From Mytilisepta virgata (lineage: Eukaryota > Mollusca > Bivalvia > Mytilida > Mytilidae), in the NCBI GenBank assembly GCA_028015205.1, contig CM051521.1, forward strand, positions 90,744,513 to 90,808,512: a stretch of 64,000 nt of DNA. Reading direction: 5' to 3'. Under the pieces are notes generated by a model. The model was given only the letters and a program-made list of their open reading frames with translations. It was not told where the DNA came from and made no database searches. Both the position numbers and the translations under genes were made by a program. The stretch's first letter is position 1. Each line of letters starts with the position of its first letter. Below are positions 45,001 to 56,738 of the stretch, piece by piece.

Positions 45001-48000
45001 CCTACAGTTTCTTTCAAAGTGACTACAAATAATTCTTTTTTATGGGAGATACATAGGTGAAAGCTATTATGTCCTATTCTTGAATAACTTTTGTTTATAC
45101 TTGTGAATTTTTGGATTGTCAGTTACTCAAAAATCAGTTTTATCAATCTTACTAGTGTACATTTTAGTTACCAGTACAACATAGCTAGACTGTGGAATCA
45201 ATTCTTAGATCTCCTTTCTTGACCACTTTGTGTTGCACAAATGCTTGTGTGCCTTCACTGTTTCTCAAAAGAAATTAAAAAATTGAAATGCATGAAAATT
45301 AATACATTATCAGTATTTTATTTAATCAAAGTTGAAAAAATTAGTTAGTCTTTAAAAGTAAAAATAAATGTTTTGTTTTCAGATTACTGCTCAGAAATAT
45401 TATCAGAAACTCTAGTTCTTTCTTTAGGACAAGACTTCTGCAGTTGGTGAAAGAGGTAATAATTTGTCAGATACATTTAACATATATAATTATATATATT
45501 ATGTTTATTACCAAATTTATTTTGCTGCCAACAAGCAACACATTGATAAAGGACTTGTGGAATAAAAAATTACTGTGTTTGAAACATAGTTTAAATTAAA
45601 ACTGTTTATTTAAACTGATGTTGTTTTGAAACTTTTTAGATACCATTTTATATTTTATATACATTATATGTATTCTTTTAATTTCTCAAAATTGTCTGTA
45701 AGAAAAAACATTTTTCCAAGGAAAAAAATCAGAATTCCTGATTTGTAGATTAACTAACTGCTATTTTGTGAAATTGTCCCTCATTATTCATGATAACCCT
45801 AATGACATGACTGCAATTATAACTCTGAAGACCAGTAATAAATTGTAGTTTATATCCATGCAAAATACTGGGAAAACCATCAGTACCCTAAAAAGTGGCA
45901 GAATTGTGGATACACACAATAGGTAAATTATGAAAGATTTCATTAGACATTACCTATGGTTCATACACATCATATACTAAAAACTTAATATTGCAACTTG
46001 GTTATAACCTCAAGCTTTAATATGACTTTGCAATGTATGGAATGTATGAATGATGGTGTACCTTGAAATTTAAATACTGAAAACTAAAACTCACATGCGT
46101 TTGTGAATGGTTGTTTGGTCACTTGATGTAGATTTAGGGATAAGTTATATTATGTAATTCTTGGATGCTGTCATACCACAAACCTAAGTATTCCAGGAAA
46201 GGTATACTGTATCATAACTAAATGACTGTATTTCTATCCACCACAAAAATGGATATCCACAGTAAATATTGAATTCGCGGAAGCTATTTTCTTAGAACAT
46301 AAAGGTTGACTGAAAAAGATAGAAATTCATCCATTTTTACTTGGACATTCAACAAATAACTTTATGTTTTCAGACAGAAGAAGAACAGATACAGTTAAAT
46401 GTATCTGATGATCTTGTTGCAGTTGCTACTAAGGTATGATATAAAATATTCATTTTTATCATTTTAGACTGTGAATTTAAATGTAGGATTTCTAACATGA
46501 ATCAATTTATTTATTGAAATCTGTAAAAGTAGATCATGCATATTTTGTTTTAATTTTAGAAAAACTTGGCAACCTTTTTTTTTTAGATCTGAGTATTATG
46601 TTGGATTCATTTATTTTCATGATTTTGTTTTGCCATTAAATTATATTTTTTATAATTTTTTAATGATTATGCATTAGAGATATGTATTTTGTTGAATAAT
46701 TTAATTCATGGTTCCTATGCACAAAATGAAAGACCACAGAAAATATTACTAAAAAATATAAGATAAAATTGTGTCTTTTTCTATGTACAGTTTTTGAGGG
46801 AAGACATTTACCAAAATGAAGATGAAAATGAAGAAACAGATTCCAATGAACAAAAAGTAACATCGGTGATTTTTGTGAAAATTATGACTGATACATGTTT
46901 CAATCAAACGCTATCAGAGTATTTAATTTAATATATTTTATTTAAAAAAGATTTACTGACAGTCAGAATTTTTATTGTTGAAAAAGGGGAAAACTGGTCA
47001 AGTTGTAGAATGCCTTTTATATGATACAGTAACGAAGTTCTGAATTACATTATTTACATGTGTTTAGTAAAGCAGTGGTAACAGCAACCTTCACGTGTGT
47101 ACGTGACTATTGATATTGACTATAAACTTGTACACAATTAACTGGCCACTGTGACATAGCATCCAATCATCTTAATACAATGTATTAGTGGGTTGGACTT
47201 GACCTATCTTTGAGACAAATTTTTCAGATTGCATATACATCAAAAGTAAAAGCTTAAAACAGTCAGATTGTATAAAAAAAAACCTGGCCTGTCTTGCAGT
47301 CTCTTTGCTGTCAGGAATTCAAAATAAAATGTTTGGACAAAATGAAATGTTTTCCTTACTAACTTACCCTACTTTTCATTTTGATGAAACCGGAAACACA
47401 CAATTTTTTTGTCTTTAGGTTTTTAATGAATTTGAATTTATGTTTTGGCTTTCGAAATTCCAAGTTTATCAAAATTTTGGACATTCATAGAACTAAAATT
47501 GATATTATAGACCATTTAATATTATTCACAGTGAACAAAAGCATTTATAGTCTTTAGTTATCCTTCTTATCTTCCTAAAATGAAAGTATGCTTCTTAAGA
47601 CCATTTGGTAAATATGAATTAATCATATTTGCAATGCTTATTGGATCTTGGACTCCGAAATCAAGTACAGATGTAGGCTCCTTTGATTCCTTTAATAATT
47701 TTTCTCCAAAATAGCTTATTATTTAATGCCGCTTACCATCATTATTGGATGGTATGAAATAGCTTAAATCAACCTTAATGAGAACAAAATTCTAAATTGG
47801 CTGTTCAGTATCCTTTATCTAATCCAGTTAGGAACCAAAGTCTTCCCATTTATAGGGTCTCTACCAGTATATATATTTAAACTTTCTAATGATTTGCTCA
47901 AATGTAATGTTTATGGAGTAAAGTATTTTTTTTATTCTTTATAGGTTAAAGCAGAACAAGATGAGAACAGTTTTGAACGAAGATGGTTCTCATGGATACC

Positions 48001-48019
48001 AGATTATGATTTGACTTAA
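39024..48019 (+). CDS. C8orf76-like TPR-containing protein, nine exons
   Basis: Exons 39024-39125, 40201-40321, 42201-42313, 42897-42981, 43475-43631, 45383-45455, 46374-46433, 46791-46856 and 47945-48019 have GT-AG borders and consistent phases, giving 283 residues. Conserved points include AKFC before a WYDSELPEPEN stretch, a TPR-like FRGDNLYQQQNFTEAINCY (about 50-70), then RQDILECMARCYLHIDKHAE, a second TPR-like helix pair around HPFTYSFWLKLGHCYKA, SFFRTRLLQL, and a C-terminal ERRWFSW. These follow the order in human C8orf76 (380 residues), whose function is poorly known. Introns B-C and E-F carry Helentron-like elements. The family call rests on motif order recalled from the vertebrate protein. 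Confidence 0.85.
40802..42103 (+). mobile_element. H3: AGCTCACCT-type element, two 500-bp cores
   Basis: The head AGCTCACCTGGCTATGCCAG folds with GGGTGAGCT and is followed by GTCCGTCGTCCGTCCGTC. Two roughly 500-bp units follow (AACATGGCTGCCAT at about 40988 and 41489; CCCATGTAGGAGTTATTGCC at both). The tail is CCAGGTGAGC plus the hairpin GGCTCCTGGGAGCC and TCTTG. Both flanks are T. It lies in intron 2 of the C8orf76-like gene, same strand. Confidence 0.75.
42548..42682. repeat. Small fold-back element, about 42-bp arms
   Basis: GAAAATATAAAATTTATTTG before a short CTCGCTGC loop region is mirrored by CAAATAAATTTTATATTTTC. The outer parts ACAATACA.TGTC pair imperfectly. It lies in intron 3 of the C8orf76-like gene. 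Confidence 0.8.
44200..45007 (+). mobile_element. H4: AGCTCACCT-type element, about 155-bp cores
   Basis: The head AGCTCACCTGGCCTATAAGG folds with CACAGTGAGCT. Four to five cores follow (CCAATTGGAACAAAACTTG, TGGTCCTTAGGTGGTCCTC, GACCCAGACTGT). The tail has GTGAGC and the hairpin AGGCTCTTGAGAGCCT, then ACAG. T flanks both ends. It lies in intron 5 of the C8orf76-like gene. Confidence 0.75.
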
Positions 48020-48177
48020 AAATAACTTCCTAAAAAGGAGTGTAATGATGTAAATGTGGCAATGCATTGTTATAAAAACTGAAATTTTACAAATATAATA
48101 TCAGTGATAATATTGTCTGATTTCGAATGAACAGATTAATTTAATGTCCAAATGATAATATTGGATCTCAATAAATT
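48011..48177 (+). repeat. C8orf76-like stop codon and 3' UTR, copy 1
   Basis: Runs from TTGACTTAA through AATGTGGCAATGCATTG to CTCAATAAAT, with an AATAAA polyadenylation signal near 48170. It is repeated 474 bp downstream. Confidence 0.9.
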
Positions 48178-48484
48178 TACCCATATTTTTTTATTGGATT
48201 ATTTCCCTTTGATTACCGATTGAAAAAATGGCGGCATGGATTTTATTTTCACTACACGAGTCAGACTTTCGTTAAAATATCGGCTGTCATATTCACAATT
48301 TCGACCATTGAAATGCACCAGGCGAGTGATTAAATGTATGGACAACTCAAACTTCGCTATTGTAGTTTTGACGAAAGTTTTATTTGAGTTTTACTTCATC
48401 GCCCTCCGGGTTGACAATACAAGTCTGTTATACATAGAGAAAAGATTAAACATTCATTCTTGCTTTTCAAATTTCAACTCCAAA

Positions 48485-48651
48485 TTGACTTAAAAATAAC
48501 TTCCTGAAAAGGATGGTAATGATGTAAATGTGGCAATGCATTGTTATAAAAACTGAAATTTTACAAATAGAATATCAGTGATAATATTATCTCATTTCGA
48601 ATGAACAGATTAATTTAATGTCCAAATGATAATATTGGATCTCAATAAATT
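48485..48651 (+). repeat. Duplicated 3' UTR, copy 2
   Basis: Matches copy 1 with only a few differences, including TTGACTTAA at its start and AATAAA at its end. The 307 bp between the copies (48178-48484) are unrelated. The 85-codon frame 48236-48493 ends at the duplicated stop but has no recognisable family. Confidence 0.9.
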
Positions 48652-49679
48652 GTTGGTTATATTTTAGCCCTTCTGTCACATTTACATAGATTCTTACATT
48701 ATTTTCAGAGGATTATTTGATTTATCTAAACTAGGTTATCTGAGCTTTGGTGAGGACTTCAAAATTCGATAATTTAATTATTGACATTTGATAAATCCCA
48801 TAATCCTTGAGTAACTATGCAAGAATCTGTTTCTCTAATGATTATGAAGTGGATTTCCGTATCCATTAAAAAAAAATCCACTTCGGGTACATTGTACCTC
48901 CACATTCCGGATTGGCTTGCCATACACTTGCTCAAAATGTTTATTTGTTGCTATGGTGTTATTGATTTCCGAGAAATTCATTTGTTGTAACTTACCATCG
49001 ACTGAGATCTTCGGCAACAAGACATTGATTAAATTTTTGATAAATAAAGGGTTCAGAAAAGGTTACATTGACAAAGAATTAGAGAAGAAAGATTAAGGAT
49101 GGCAGGAAACTTTAACGCTAATGTTGATCATATTGACAAATAAATGAAGAGTTTATCAGAAAGAAATTACCATTAACATTATATATAATATTGCACACAT
49201 TATTTGTTAATTGAAAAGACATCTATTCAAGCCAGATTTTATATTGATTTATAGTAAAACCACGTTTCCTCAATGCAGATATCTTTAACCAATTTTTATG
49301 TCCCTTCACATAGATCTCTTTACTTTAGAACTATAGAACTCAGTTTTTGCTAATTCCTTTGGTGTTCGAGGAAGCAATTTTTTTAAGTTTTATTGTATTT
49401 TATTACTATGATAAAAAGAATAATACATTTACTTTTTGAAGAAGAGGCCCTCAGTTACACTGGAAAGAGAAAAATCAACCTAAACCTTTATTTTCAGCAT
49501 ATTCTATACAAATCATGAACAGTCTGCAATTTAGTGATTATCTATATTTGATTAACCCATTACAATTGTCCATTGTATTGAACATAGTTTGGTGGCCTCT
49601 ATATGTCTATTTTTGGTCACTTCCAGGATGGGATGTCTCCTTGACATACATGTATACCCTATATCCTTTCTATTTCATA
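48652..49679. other. Intergenic, nothing recognised
   Basis: AT-rich; a short direct repeat GAAGTGGATTTCCG/CCACTTCGGG near 48845 is the only structure noticed. Confidence 0.5.
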
Positions 49680-49830
49680 TCTGAATGAATTTAAAATGAA
49701 TACTAAAGATACTCAAAAATCAGTATCTTATGTTGACCTTCACCTTAAAGAAAAGACAAATGCAAACCAAATTTTATGACAAACGTGAAGAATTCAGTTT
49801 TAAAAATGTCAACTTCTCATTAACACTACA
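49680..49830 (+). pseudogene. Degenerate RT fragment, same type as 35.2 kb
   Basis: NTKDTQKSVSYVDLHLKEK and, after a frame change, FYDKREEFSFKNVNFSL correspond to the YLDLxL and YDKRDDFxFPIVNF stretches of the same RT family. The following stretch to 50079 is noncoding. Confidence 0.55.
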
Positions 49831-50079
49831 AAACTTGTAAGTATTTGTTTGGCTATTGGAAGTTCAGCCGCTACATGTTCCAGGGCTGAAGTCCAGGCTG
49901 CATATGTCCTGTAGTCATTGTATAAATTGGAATTAAAAACGTCTCTTTTCCTTTTGCTGAAGTTTTCTATCACCAAACATGAATATTTACCAGACTTGCC
50001 AAATTTGTAGACAAATTCTTGACAAAAAATCCAGATATTCGCATGAAAAAAGTTTAACCAGAGGAACAATACTGTTTTT

Positions 50080-51087
50080 ATGCCCCGCCTGGCATATAGT
50101 TCTTCCGCCTGTCTGTCCGTACTAGGTTAGGGTTCAGGTTTAAGGTAGTTCTCATGAAGGAGTTAGGTATCATCCTGAAACTGTACATGGATAGATTGTG
50201 TTATGAACAGCAGAAATTTGATGCGAAACGGATGCTTTGACCTTGAGGTCATGGGTCATCGACTTTGAATTTCTTTATGGAATTTCAAGATTAGAATCCA
50301 GGTTCAGGTTTAAGGTAGTATTTATGCCCCGCCTGTAAGGCAGGCTGGGCATATAGTTGTTCGGTCTGTCCGTCCGTCCCTACATCCCTCCATACGAGGT
50401 TAAGGTTTAAGGTAGTTTTTCATGAAGGAGTTACGGTATCATCCTGAAACTTTGTACATGGATAGCTTGTGATATGAACAGCAGCAATTTGATGCGAAAC
50501 GGATGCTGTGACCTTGAGGTCATGGGTCTTCGACTTCGAATTTCTTTAAAGAATTTCAATATTAGAATCCAGGTTAAGGTTCAGGTTTAAGTTAAGTTTT
50601 TGATGAAGGAGTTATGGTATCATCATGAAATTTTGTTAATGGATAGCTTGTGATATGAACAGCAGCACTTTGATGCGAAACGAATGCTGTGACCTTGAGG
50701 TCATGGGTCTTCGATTTCGAATTTCTTTAAAGAATTTCAATATTAGAATCTAGGTTAAGGTTCAGGTTTAAGGTAGTTTTTCATGAAGGAGTTATGGTAT
50801 CATCATGAAATTTTGTTAATGGATAGCTTGTGATATGAACAGCAGCAATTTGATGCGAAACGGATGCTGTGACCTTGAGGTCATGGGTCATCGACCTTGA
50901 ATTTCTTTACGGAATTTCAATGTACAATTCAGGTTAAGGTGGAGTTTTTCATGAAGTACTGAGAGATAGTATTTCATCTACCCTATCGTTAGGGACTTCA
51001 AAGTCAACAATACAAATGTAATTCTGTTTACTAAATACTTACATCATTGACGGGGCATGTAGTGTCCATTGGACACATACATACTTG
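50080..51087 (+). mobile_element. H5: ATGCCCCG-type element with a second internal head
   Basis: The head ATGCCCCGCCTGGCATATAG is followed by CTGTCTGTCCGT, then cores of about 180-190 bp (TTTGATGCGAAACGGATGCT; TGACCTTGAGGTCATGGGTC) near 50220, 50490, 50670 and 50860. A second head with its own GTCCGTCCGTCC tract starts at 50324. The tail is CGGGGCAT plus the hairpin GTGTCCATTGGACAC and ends CTTG. T flanks both ends. Confidence 0.75.
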
Positions 51088-53595
51088 TTCATCTAAAAAT
51101 GACAATGAGGCCTTCAACAAAAAGACCAAGATCACGATTCAAACAGAATTCTTTTCTAAATGAAGATCATGTTACATATGATCTCAAAGAAATCTAGCAA
51201 GTACTGTCAGAATTTGCCCGACTATTTTCACAACGAAACTCCGAAACCTTATAAATTAATATCTGGTTTATAAATATAAGATTTAAGATAAATATAAGGT
51301 TACTTGGCATTTATGTAATATTTCGATACACTATTATCGTTTTATTCATTACTAGAAATTTACGAAATTCGCAATTTTTTTCGTCAAGGATTGAACATCT
51401 GAGTTGATAATTTCTGTCAATTTTTAAAATTCCATATCTTTTTTTCGATAACAACATTAAAATATTTCTTTTTAAAGGAACAGATAAGATAACCTTAACA
51501 AAATAAACACAGCGGTAGCTATTCAAACTGGGTTACATGTACAATGCATATTGGATTGAAAACATCATGGTGATAATTTTGTCCCTGGTGGTAAATGTCA
51601 TAGGTAAATATATTAAATAAGGCTCGGGCCAACCATCTTATGTGTGGGGCTGAGGGCATGGTTTTTTTCTGAAAAAGATGTTGATTCAAGATTTTCTGAA
51701 AAAAAAATAATTTGATTCGAAAAGAAAGTGAAAAAATTTGTTTTATTTTGGTTTACAATTAAAATAAAATCGTTTGTGTTCCTGAAAGAAAGAAACTGAA
51801 AAAATTGATAAATAAACGAAGAATAGACAAGTCTTTGGGCTTATTTACAAAAACTAAATACTAATTTGGAACTTGATATATGTTTGATGGTCACAAAAAC
51901 ACTTCCAAAATGGCTCCGTTTGGGTATTCTAAAATTGTTTATGCTTGATATAAAAACGGCATGAAATAATGCACATTATTTAACTGATGATTAAATTTTC
52001 TTCTGTAAAATGTCTAATACAAGTCCATGTATAAGTATAAAACAATATAAAGATATCATGCTACTTGGAAGCCATGCTATTCACATTACACTGGTATGTT
52101 GTCATATTTGTCCAACTGTCTACAACTACAGAAATAATAATTTACATACCTTTGAAGCACATAATCATAATTACATTTAAAATTCATGTACAAAGGTTAA
52201 TTCACAGGCAAGACGACCGCTGTACCTACATGTATTTGATAGCGGAATGGCACCAAAGTAAAAAAAAGATTATTAGGCTCCTCATTAGTATCATTTGTCA
52301 GAAGAATAATTTAAAGTATATGTGCATTTCTTAAGATCTCAATGTTAAAAACGCCCGACACTGGCAGCAATCTAGAATTTCCAATCAGCACAAATGTAAC
52401 ACCTCTTGGGTAGTACCTTGCAATGATCATAACTCAAGTACTTCCTAAGAAGATCTTCGGAATTTAACCAATCCGAAAAGTCACCTTTCGGGCCTTTTCA
52501 GTAATGTTTGCTGGTAGACTGGCAGCAACATAACAAGAATTATTCGTGTCATCATATATATCACATACACCAAGCTTTGTATCAATCGTTTGAATTGCTT
52601 TTCATAACTTGAATTTTTAACATTTGTTCCCATAGAGTTCATTGTTAAGAATCTTTGTCTAGCAGAAAAATGTATGTCCTGTCCGATTGTCCATAGTGCC
52701 TATGGATGTACCGTCATATATTTGATCCTTCAACGGGACGTTTGTGTCAAATTTTATCCATATTTAAATGAGTTTTGGCACTTCAAAGAAATGATATACT
52801 TATTCTTACTTATTCAATTAGTGAATTGCCAAAATATTGGTTTTAACCACAGATTTATCTTTATAGCTAAAGAATAAATTGTTTATCTTATAGTAGAATT
52901 GAACTTTCGGCACTTTAAAACATACACGTGATCAATTCGAAATAATTAGTGAGACATACACCAGTAAAAGGGTGAAATTTACAAAGAATGTTAAAGAGTT
53001 TGAGGAATTTATGGATGAGACTAATTAATTTAATAGAAATTTAAGAACTTTTGGGAAAAAATAAGTTAGTATCCACCCTTAAGTGTGAGTTATCATTATT
53101 TATCAATGCTGATTTTTTCAGTAAATTTTTTAGTGAGAAAGCAAACTTTTGATTTCTCACACTTTTCCCAACATAGAGATTTTTTGTCTTTCTAAGACTT
53201 TTATGTGCTATATACATGTATCGTATTTTTCTTACATTACGTATTTATAAAATGTAAGAATATGGCGCAATAGTCAATGATCATTCAAAAAGCATTCATC
53301 AGTTTTGGTTTCTACTAACCATGCAGTTTCAAAGACGACTTTTAAATATTTTCGCTGATTTTCTGTTTTTTTTCAGTAATGCTCAAGGTCTGGTCTCCAA
53401 AAATAAAGTGGGTTCAAATTTGCCCAGTGGTTTCAGAGGTAAAGATTTAAACAAAAGTTTATGGGCGACACCATTGGCAGATACTATGGTACTGTTTCAC
53501 TAAAGGTCGTAAGAGTTACGGCTGATCGTAAATCCTTTGAATATATGCATGTTACGACTGATCGTGTTCCGTGATGGCAATATAGAATCCGTTGT
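51088..53595. other. Intergenic, nothing recognised
   Basis: AT-rich; short open frames lack any motif. A GAGGGCATGG stretch near 51650 may belong to a dispersed repeat, but I see no ends. Confidence 0.5.
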
Positions 53596-53795
53596 CTGGT
53601 GAGCTAAAATGCTTATTGTTTTCTGACAACTAGCTATCAGCTAGCAAAATTAATTTCAAACGTCATAAAAAGACTAGAATAATAATGATCTACTGCTGGT
53701 GAGCTAAAATGCATATTGTTTCTGACTACTAGCTATCAGCTAGCAAAATTAATTTCAAACGTCATAAAAAGACTAGAATAATAATGATCTACTGC
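53596..53795. repeat. Recent tandem duplication of 100 bp
   Basis: CTGGTGAGCTAAAATGC to ATAATGATCTACTG occurs twice back to back (53596 and 53696), with only a few differences in the TTGTTTTCTGAC part. Confidence 0.9.
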
Positions 53796-54881
53796 CATAC
53801 ATATGTGACATATAAAGAGGAAGAAGGTCAGAATGGACAAAAAATCTAAACAGATTTACCTAATCAATGATCCAACAAAAGAACCAGTGTTCCATTCGAA
53901 AAACACTCAAAATCTTAAAATTAGTATCATAATAAACAATATAGCGTTTATCAATGTTTATAGAAAAAGAAAAAAAATGTCATCTTATGGTATTAAAACT
54001 TTCTTGAAGCAATTCATTTGTGATGTATTTTCTGTTTTTGACAATAAAATGTAAGTAAAACTGTTTAAAAAATTGCAGTAAAAAAAGTTTTTGGAAGGAC
54101 TTGAAAAAAATCTTTTGCCTCTGCTCGACATTGAAAAAAATATTTTGCTCCAAATTTTTGTTTGACCCAGACCAACCACAAAAGATGAATCGTCTGTACC
54201 TGATTTCGTTTGTGTAATTAGCCCAGTATTCCTACCATGTCAAACAACCTCCCTGAAGTACGGCGGGAAGTTGTGTCCCATTTATAATGACAAATTCTGT
54301 TTGCTGGTACTTATAGCCTCACGTTATTGCCAGTTTTTTCTTTATTTTTAAGAAGGATGGCTATATCCGAAGTATAGCTATCGCCCTGAATCTTAAACCA
54401 GTAAGCTGATCAACCTCCGCTAGAAATTAGGTTGCCTCACTTCGAAGAGAGAAAATCCAGTCTATTCAGATCGTGCTCTGGGTTGTTTTTAACACGCAAT
54501 CACTCATTTTTTATTGTGTGAATACGCTGACATTATCTACTGCAAAATATATAGATTTCTTTATCAACTCATATATTTGAATCTTGCTATCAAAACGATT
54601 TCATGTAGATGTTTATTATGATATGTTTTTATATATCAACATGTTTTGTACCGAGAATAATATATATTAATAAACGCGGACGAATTCCTGAATTGATGAT
54701 GCATATCAGCTTCAGCAGTCAAAGGTTAGACGAAGAGGAAATGAGAGGTGATCAGTAACTATTTTAACACAAGAAAGGTAAATGTAGTATACTTGATAAA
54801 ATTTAATCGTTTTAGCATTAATCTTAGTTTATATAATGCAGTTTTTAATCAGAAAGATCTGTAACATTAACGCACTGTTAT
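53796..54881. other. Intergenic, nothing recognised
   Basis: No supported coding region; AT-rich sequence with unremarkable frames. Confidence 0.5.
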
Positions 54882-55220
54882 TTAAGAGATAACTGTATTG
54901 TATTTTCAAATTTCACGGCATCAATTGGAGATTTGATGGTCGCAAATTGAGTTTACTGGCGACGCGTCAGCGGAGCCAGTAAACGGGTATTTGCGACCAT
55001 CAAATCGACAATTGATGCCGTGAAATTTTAAAATACAATACTGTTATCTCGATTCTAATGTAACTGTACGAAAAGACGTTAAAAATACGATTTTAAAATC
55101 CCAAAAATACAAGTGCGCATGCCTTGCAAATTTCACACCATCAATTGTGTAATTGATGCCGTGAAAATTTGGACGTCATCCAATCAAAATAGACGTTACA
55201 TACAGTGTTACATTAGAATT
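54882..55220. repeat. 339-bp double fold-back unit, copy 1
   Basis: Two adjacent fold-backs. The first (54886-55051) starts GAGATAACTGTATTGTATTT and ends with its complement through GTTATCTC. Its arms are about 75 bp around the loop GACGCGTCAGCGGA. The second (55054-55220) is bounded by ATTCTAATGTAACTGT and ACAGTGTTACATTAGAAT, with an inner CACACCATCAATTG/CAATTGATG-like hairpin. Every base compared matches copy 2. Confidence 0.92.
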
Positions 55221-56210
55221 GAGATTAATACATATGTAATTATGATGTACCATACCTGGCCATTTTACTCATTTCTAAAAATATCTTCAGTTAAATTAAC
55301 GTTCCATAATGCACAAATAATGTTTGTGTGTGTAGATGCAGCATATATATGGTAACATCGGTTATAATTAGTGATCAGTTTCCTACATATGTAGTAGGCA
55401 ATTCAGAAGTATTTTTATGTACATGCAAGTTAAATTTATCGTCCTTAAATATTAATATTCTGGAATACATGTAAATATATAGACGTTACGCGCGATGTTC
55501 ATGCCTTTGAAGACATACAACGTGTTCTGCTGTAAAAACTGTCCAAAATTTTAAGAAAATATAGAAATGTATGCCAATATATATATTTTCTTGTAGATCT
55601 TAAATAGGACAGCCAATTTTACTTGTTTAAATTTTAATAAACTGTTATATATAAATATTACGCGCATTTAAAGATAGATTTACGGGAAAATGTTTGCTGT
55701 CCCAGGTAACATTTATCAAAAATATTTCAGCTTTAAGGTTGGTCTTGTATTTTTATTTTTGGGCGCATATCCCCAACTTTTTGCCACATTGCTGCCACAG
55801 TGGCAAAATTTTCTGACGTAACTTTAGTGACGTTTAGATGACGTCATAAACAGATAAGCCCATTTAAGTTCATAAAGTTTTCCTGTCCCATGCAACTTTT
55901 TGCGATTCAGTCATCCTGAATCTTGTGTGAAAAAAGACAAATTTCTGGCCTTCGGTTAAAAATCGCTTTATCTATCAAATGTTATTTTCAAGCAGATGAA
56001 AAATTCCAATGGACATATATTTTCAGTCAATCATTGAAAAATCATGACACTTTCATTTTGTGTGAATCAAATGTCACACTTGTGATTTTTTTAAAACACT
56101 GCGACAAATAACTTTTTATATTCTTTCCTGGGTTAACTTTGGTTAGTTTAAACACATTTTAAATCCAGTTATGAAATGCTATTTTCGTCTTCTTTATTTA
56201 AAAACTAAAC

Positions 56211-56549
56211 TTAAGAGATAACTGTATTGTATTTTCAAATTTCACGGCATCAATTGGAGATTTGATGGTCGCAAATTGAGTTTACTGGCGACGCGTCAGC
56301 GGAGCCAGTAAACGGGTATTTGCGACCATCAAATCGACAATTGATGCCGTGAAATTTTAAAATACAATACTGTTATCTCGATTCTAATGTAACTGTACGA
56401 AAAGACGTTAAAAATACGATTTTAAAATCCCAAAAATACAAGTGCGCATGCCTTGCAAATTTCACACCATCAATTGTGTAATTGATGCCGTGAAAATTTG
56501 GACGTCATCCAATCAAAATAGACGTTACATACAGTGTTACATTAGAATT
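56211..56549. repeat. 339-bp double fold-back unit, copy 2
   Basis: Identical in length and, as far as I can compare, in every base to copy 1, at an offset of 1329 bp in the same orientation. The sequences outside the two units differ immediately at both edges. Confidence 0.92.
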
Positions 56550-56704
56550 ATGAATATAACATGAACAGTAAGAAAATTATATGCCTCTCAAAAATAGTGA
56601 CAAAAATGTCACAGAGGCGATTTTCTTAAAATAACGTCTAAATCGGACGTCGTACAAGTGTCTTAAAATCCTTTTGTTTTAATACATCGTAAGAAATAAA
56701 AGGC

Positions 56705-56705
<1 letters not shown>

Positions 56706-56737
<32 letters not shown>
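56706..56737 (+). repeat. A homopolymer of about 32 nt
   Basis: Uninterrupted A run with no retroelement recognisable on its left. The true length is uncertain in any sequencing technology. Confidence 0.8.

Positions 56738-56738
<1 letters not shown>

Noticed and set aside
53321..53503. 60-codon frame beginning MQFQRRLLNIFADF
   Set aside because: Contains a T-tract plus CAG acceptor-like site mid-frame, but no partner exon or known motif was found.
54882..56549. Classical LTR retrotransposon with 339-bp LTRs
   Set aside because: The units do not start TG or end CA, there is no primer-binding site, purine tract or coding region between them, and each is palindromic.
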